Assembly (NCBI GenBank): GCA_019916065.1
Contig: CM034239.1
Location: forward strand, 44,160,663 to 44,224,662
From: Vitellaria paradoxa
Taxonomy: Eukaryota; Streptophyta; Magnoliopsida; Ericales; Sapotaceae
Length of the DNA stretch: 64,000 bases
Direction: 5' to 3'
The notes under the pieces: generated by a model
What the model was told of the DNA's origin: nothing
The model's input: the letters and a program-made list of their open reading frames with translations, nothing else
Database searches by the model: none
Shown here: positions 60,986 through 64,000 of the stretch, piece after piece
Layout of the letters: every line of letters starts with the position of its first letter
Position numbering within the stretch: the stretch's first letter is position 1
Program-made: the position numbers and the translations under genes

Positions 60986-61766
60986 TCACCCTGCCGTTTG
61001 AAAATCCCCAAAGTCATCATCTGGTATATCTTGTCGTGTTTGATTTTCAAGAGATTGTGGTTCTTTTGATTCTTCTTTACTGGAACCTGAGCCCTTGTCT
61101 TTTGAAGTTTCCTCTAGACTCAAATTTGATAGTGAGGTTGAGGGAGACTTCACGGCAGAACTTACAGGAGAAAGTGGTGCGGGTGGAGGTGGTGGCGGTT
61201 TGATGAAGATTGCAGCAGGCTCTTTTCCCTTCTCTTCTGGTGAGGGATTATTCAAACCCTGCTCGAAAAACTTGGACCGAACACTCCGACCACTTTTCTG
61301 TCGACACCAGGAAGGCGATAAACCTATTAGTTACTAGATAGTGAAAATTGGTTTCAGTTATCTTACAAAGTCTGAAAGAGAAGGGATCTTACATTCTTTA
61401 ATTGAAGTACAATAGTCTCCCCATCTTTTAAACTGTAATCAACTGATGAAGTTTTCTGGTACTGTTGTTCCATCTCTTCTGCAGTTTTCTTTTTGTCCAG
61501 GTACCTTTAAAATTTTAAGAAGATTGCTAGTTCAGCAGGGAAGTTTTAGGTGATGAGATATCATTACAGAAAATCAGTTCTGCCAGGTAGCCAAAAAAAA
61601 GGGAAAAAAAAAAAGGGAAAATATGCAGCACAAGCAAAAAGATTTGAAAATGGAATATCAAAGACGGGAGAATACTTCATATGATCATGTAGCGCAGCTT
61701 GGAAGTCATAGGCCTCAGGTCTTTCTCGAAAGCCTAAACCGATGAAAGCATGCCGAAGGCGGCCAC
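60986..61766 (-). CDS. NECAP-like (DUF1681) adaptin-ear-binding coat-associated protein, last three exons
   Basis: Exons 61766-61676, 61504-61393 and 61297-60986, minus strand, join in frame with GT-AG introns. The first gives GGRLRHAFIGLGFRERPEAY and FQAALHDHMKY, the conserved end of the NECAP PH-like domain. The second gives YLDKKKTAEEMEQQY and DYSLKDGETIVLQLKN. The last gives SGRSVRSKFFEQGLN, a Pro-rich stretch (PPPPPPAPLSP), a Ser/Glu-rich linker and the C-terminal DDDFGDFQTAG, which contains an acidic DFGDF segment like the adaptor-ear-binding motifs of this family. NECAPs act with AP-2/clathrin at the plasma membrane in endocytosis. No frame break is visible. The N-terminal exons are not seen before the window ends, so it is partial here or has very long introns. 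From memory it resembles Arabidopsis At3g58600/At1g03900. Confidence 0.88.
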
Positions 61767-62728
61767 CTGCACAAGTTCCAAAAAAATAACACCTTTGAGC
61801 AAAAAAATATAAACAGTAGGTCAAAGGTGAAAGCAAATGTCGTAATAAGGTGTCAATAGTTTGTAGTAAAAGCCTCGTGGATCAAATATAGTTTGTTGGC
61901 CTACAAGGATTCAACATTAGACACAGAAACTATGAATGTATATATGGTTTTGCATTCCGGCCAAAAATTAGGAAGAACAGGTTTTTGCACTTGGACTTTT
62001 ACCTCCAATAATGAGTGCATTTGGAGTGACAGTAAGTGAGACAAAATGAGATAAATTGTGGGTATGTAATTCGTGCAGTGAGATAAAAAATGAATAGTTT
62101 TTAGAGTTTTTCAGTATTTTTCACTGTTTTTTAGAGTTTTTTGTCACTCCAAAGGGAGCCAATGAAAAATGATCTCTTTCATCCAAAACTTTGTACCTTT
62201 GTTAGAAAAGTAAATATTAATAAAATAGGAATTATATTATTGTGTAGATATTTATGATCATAACTATTTTGTTTCTTTTTATATTCCTCTTTCATTCTGT
62301 ACAACTCTATCAATATAAAATAGAGACACCCAGCCCATTATTCTGGGTGTCCAGCGTTCCTGAATTTTCTATATCTCTTGTTTTCTATATTTTCATTGTA
62401 TCTTGGGTTTTTGTGTTTGTATTGAGAAACCCTAACCACATTAATTCTTGCAGTTGTATCAAGAACCTTATTTTGTCCATCTTTTATTTAAAAGCCTGAG
62501 TTCTTATGTCTACATTAAGAACCCTACCCATTGTTGCCCATCTTCAGTATCTCAATGTAGAGTCGCCAAATGAGCCAGCCAACTCACCTTGAGGGAAGCC
62601 TCGCCAGGACACTAGAAACTTCACTAGTTGTTGACAACCTCGCTTTCGTAGTTAGTTGAGATAACCGTGGTTGCCATTATGATCAGTGTGGTAAATTAGT
62701 TTTTGGATTCTCCATGATAATTCAATGG
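61767..62728. other. NECAP intron sequence with MITE and LTR-like segment
   Basis: 62006-62160 is an inverted MITE family B copy (gtgcatttggagtgacag ... gtcactccaaagggagcc), with aattcgtgcagtgaga corresponding to the family core. 62320-62560 is GC-richer and resembles an LTR or leader (gagaaaccctaacc, ttcttgcagttg), which would fit the copia remnant that follows. No NECAP exon was recognised. Confidence 0.45.
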
Positions 62729-62960
62729 AATGTTATTATTCGAACATTGAGTTATCTTGAGGGTACCCGTGGCTGTGGCTTCTTGTATCAAAATCATGGT
62801 TACACCTTGGATCAACTGCACTGGTTCTCCACATGATAGAAGATCCACTGCTAGATATTGTGTTTTCGTGGGAGGAAATTTAGTGTCATGGAAAAGAAAG
62901 AAGTAAATAGTAGTAGATTGCTTCAGTGTGGAATCTAAACATCGAGCTGTGGCCATAAAT
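62729..62960 (+). mobile_element. Ty1-copia RT/RNase H remnant
   Basis: Plus-strand reading: VIIRTLSYLEGTRGCGFLY, then, after a break, DRRSTARYCVFVGGNLVSWK, then RKK, a stop, and IVVDCFSVESKHRAVA. These correspond to the copia YLKGT...GLL, DRRSTTGY...GGNLISW and KKQ..VARSSAEAEYRAMA signatures. It has stop codons and frame shifts, so it is a dead fragment, lying in the region where NECAP introns would be. Confidence 0.75.
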
Positions 62961-64000
62961 CATGTTAACTAGGGTGGTTGAATCATAGCTTGGAAAAACT
63001 TGGCATTCCAAGTTACAGGATACTATAACTTGATTGTCACGCAATAGTTACACCTTATACACTAAAACCAGCTCCCAATACATATGACTTAAAAAATAAG
63101 GTGAACTAAGAAAAGATAATGGATTATCCAGGAGAAAGGAGTTGGACACTTGCCCAATGTGTCTTTATCCAACGTGTGTTACACTTGTACACCTACATCC
63201 CAGGTGTGTCCGTACTCCCTGGATACAACTTCCTTGGTTTAAGGTATTGGATCATCATATCTTAATGATGGGCTCGAACTCTAAGATTGAGTTGGCTTTA
63301 TAATCAACTTGGGACTAGCCAGGTCTCTGAACCTTCTTCAATTCAATTAGACCTGGGCTAGTTTTCAGACCTTGCTCATGAAGATATGTTATACGCAACT
63401 GATTCGTTATGTTTAAAGTAATAGTCAAGATGTGTACACTATCATGCCTCCAGCGTTGGCCCGAACATTTCTTGTTTAAAAACCCTGGTTGGCTTGTGTT
63501 CTTTACCCTTAGTTTTCAAGTGTTTCCCCAAGCACTTAAAGAAGTGGCCTGAGAAAGAGATGAAACTCTGGAGAATGATACCATTGGCAATATGATGTTT
63601 TTGAAAGAAATAAAAGAGGAGGATTTTTCAGGGTATGGAGGACTAGTTAATAAAGTCAGATGAGGCTTTTCCTCCTGAATATTTAGATAAAGCATAGTCA
63701 TCAATTTTGCAAAATCACATCAATTTTGCAAGACCAAGTTGTATTTCTTTTTTCTAAAAAGTCTGGTCAATGGCTTTTGCACAGGGGTGATCCGCCGTTT
63801 TTTGTCAAGGACGATATTTCGCCTAACATATTTTTCTACTAATATGGAGCATTTTTTAATGATATCCCTGATCAAAGTTGCATATCCAAAACAAGATGTC
63901 GCCACACTGACGAAAACATATAGCACATGCTAATGTTTGGTACTGCTAGAATGGGGTCGATAACCTACAGAGTTTTGGGATCAATACCTCACAGAGTTTG
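62961..64000. other. Unassigned sequence at the right edge
   Basis: No homology recognised. 63120-63350 is of mixed composition, with an acttgcccaatgtgt / aacgtgtgttacacttg theme. It may be a continuation of the copia remnant or NECAP intron. Confidence 0.4.

Noticed and set aside
1..64000. CRISPR array, operon or prokaryotic system
   Set aside because: Introns, plant gene families, SINEs and MITEs show plant nuclear DNA; the only regular array lacks unique spacers.

Overview
The window is angiosperm (probably eudicot) nuclear DNA. It is AT-rich and intron-rich, with GT/AG splice sites, and is packed with plant non-LTR, SINE, copia, LTR-like and MITE sequences. Five loci can be supported. 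(1) At the left edge, minus strand, 80-2754: three internal exons of a Raf-like MAP3K whose catalytic kinase exons lie beyond base 1. (2) At 9174-10540, plus strand: a short secretory signal peptide followed by thirteen 96-bp units, each encoding a CLE-peptide-like core (TPTGPDPIHN type). (3) Two tandem plus-strand paralogues of a GTE-type bromodomain/NET transcription regulator (18611-20736 and 34398-36569). (4) A five-exon minus-strand trichome birefringence-like (TBL/DUF231) O-acetyltransferase gene (44821-50285). (5) At the right edge, minus strand, 60986-61766: the last three exons of a NECAP/DUF1681 endocytic adaptor-associated protein.

Layout. 1-2.8 kb: MAP3K. 2.8-8.9 kb: degenerate repeats and a 100-N assembly gap. 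8.9-10.5 kb: a SINE with a 17-bp target duplication sits exactly on the start codon of the multi-CLE locus. 12.8-17.7 kb: nested transposons, in which a 3.8-kb TG...CA element interrupts a MITE. 17.9-28.2 kb and 33.8-40.9 kb: an ancient segmental tandem duplication carrying promoter/leader, GTE coding exons and a long probable 3'UTR intron; each copy has received different LINE fragments. 41-44.8 kb: repeats. 44.8-50.3 kb: TBL. 50.3-61 kb: intergenic MITE graveyard. 61-61.8 kb: NECAP. 62-64 kb: copia remnant and unassigned sequence.

Gene condition. GTE copy 1 is open across its main exon but ends about a dozen residues early compared with copy 2. GTE copy 2 has a frameshift inside the bromodomain. 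The TBL gene keeps every splice site and catalytic motif but needs about seven single-base indels to read through. The multi-CLE locus has two mutually compensating indels in the array and a frame offset after its signal peptide. Either some of these loci are recent pseudogenes or the assembly has local indel errors; the clean 1.58-kb exon of GTE copy 1 argues against a uniformly high error rate.

The genes do not form a pathway. The most unusual element is the multi-CLE array: if translated, it would be a secreted polyprotein precursor carrying up to 13 candidate peptide-hormone units.
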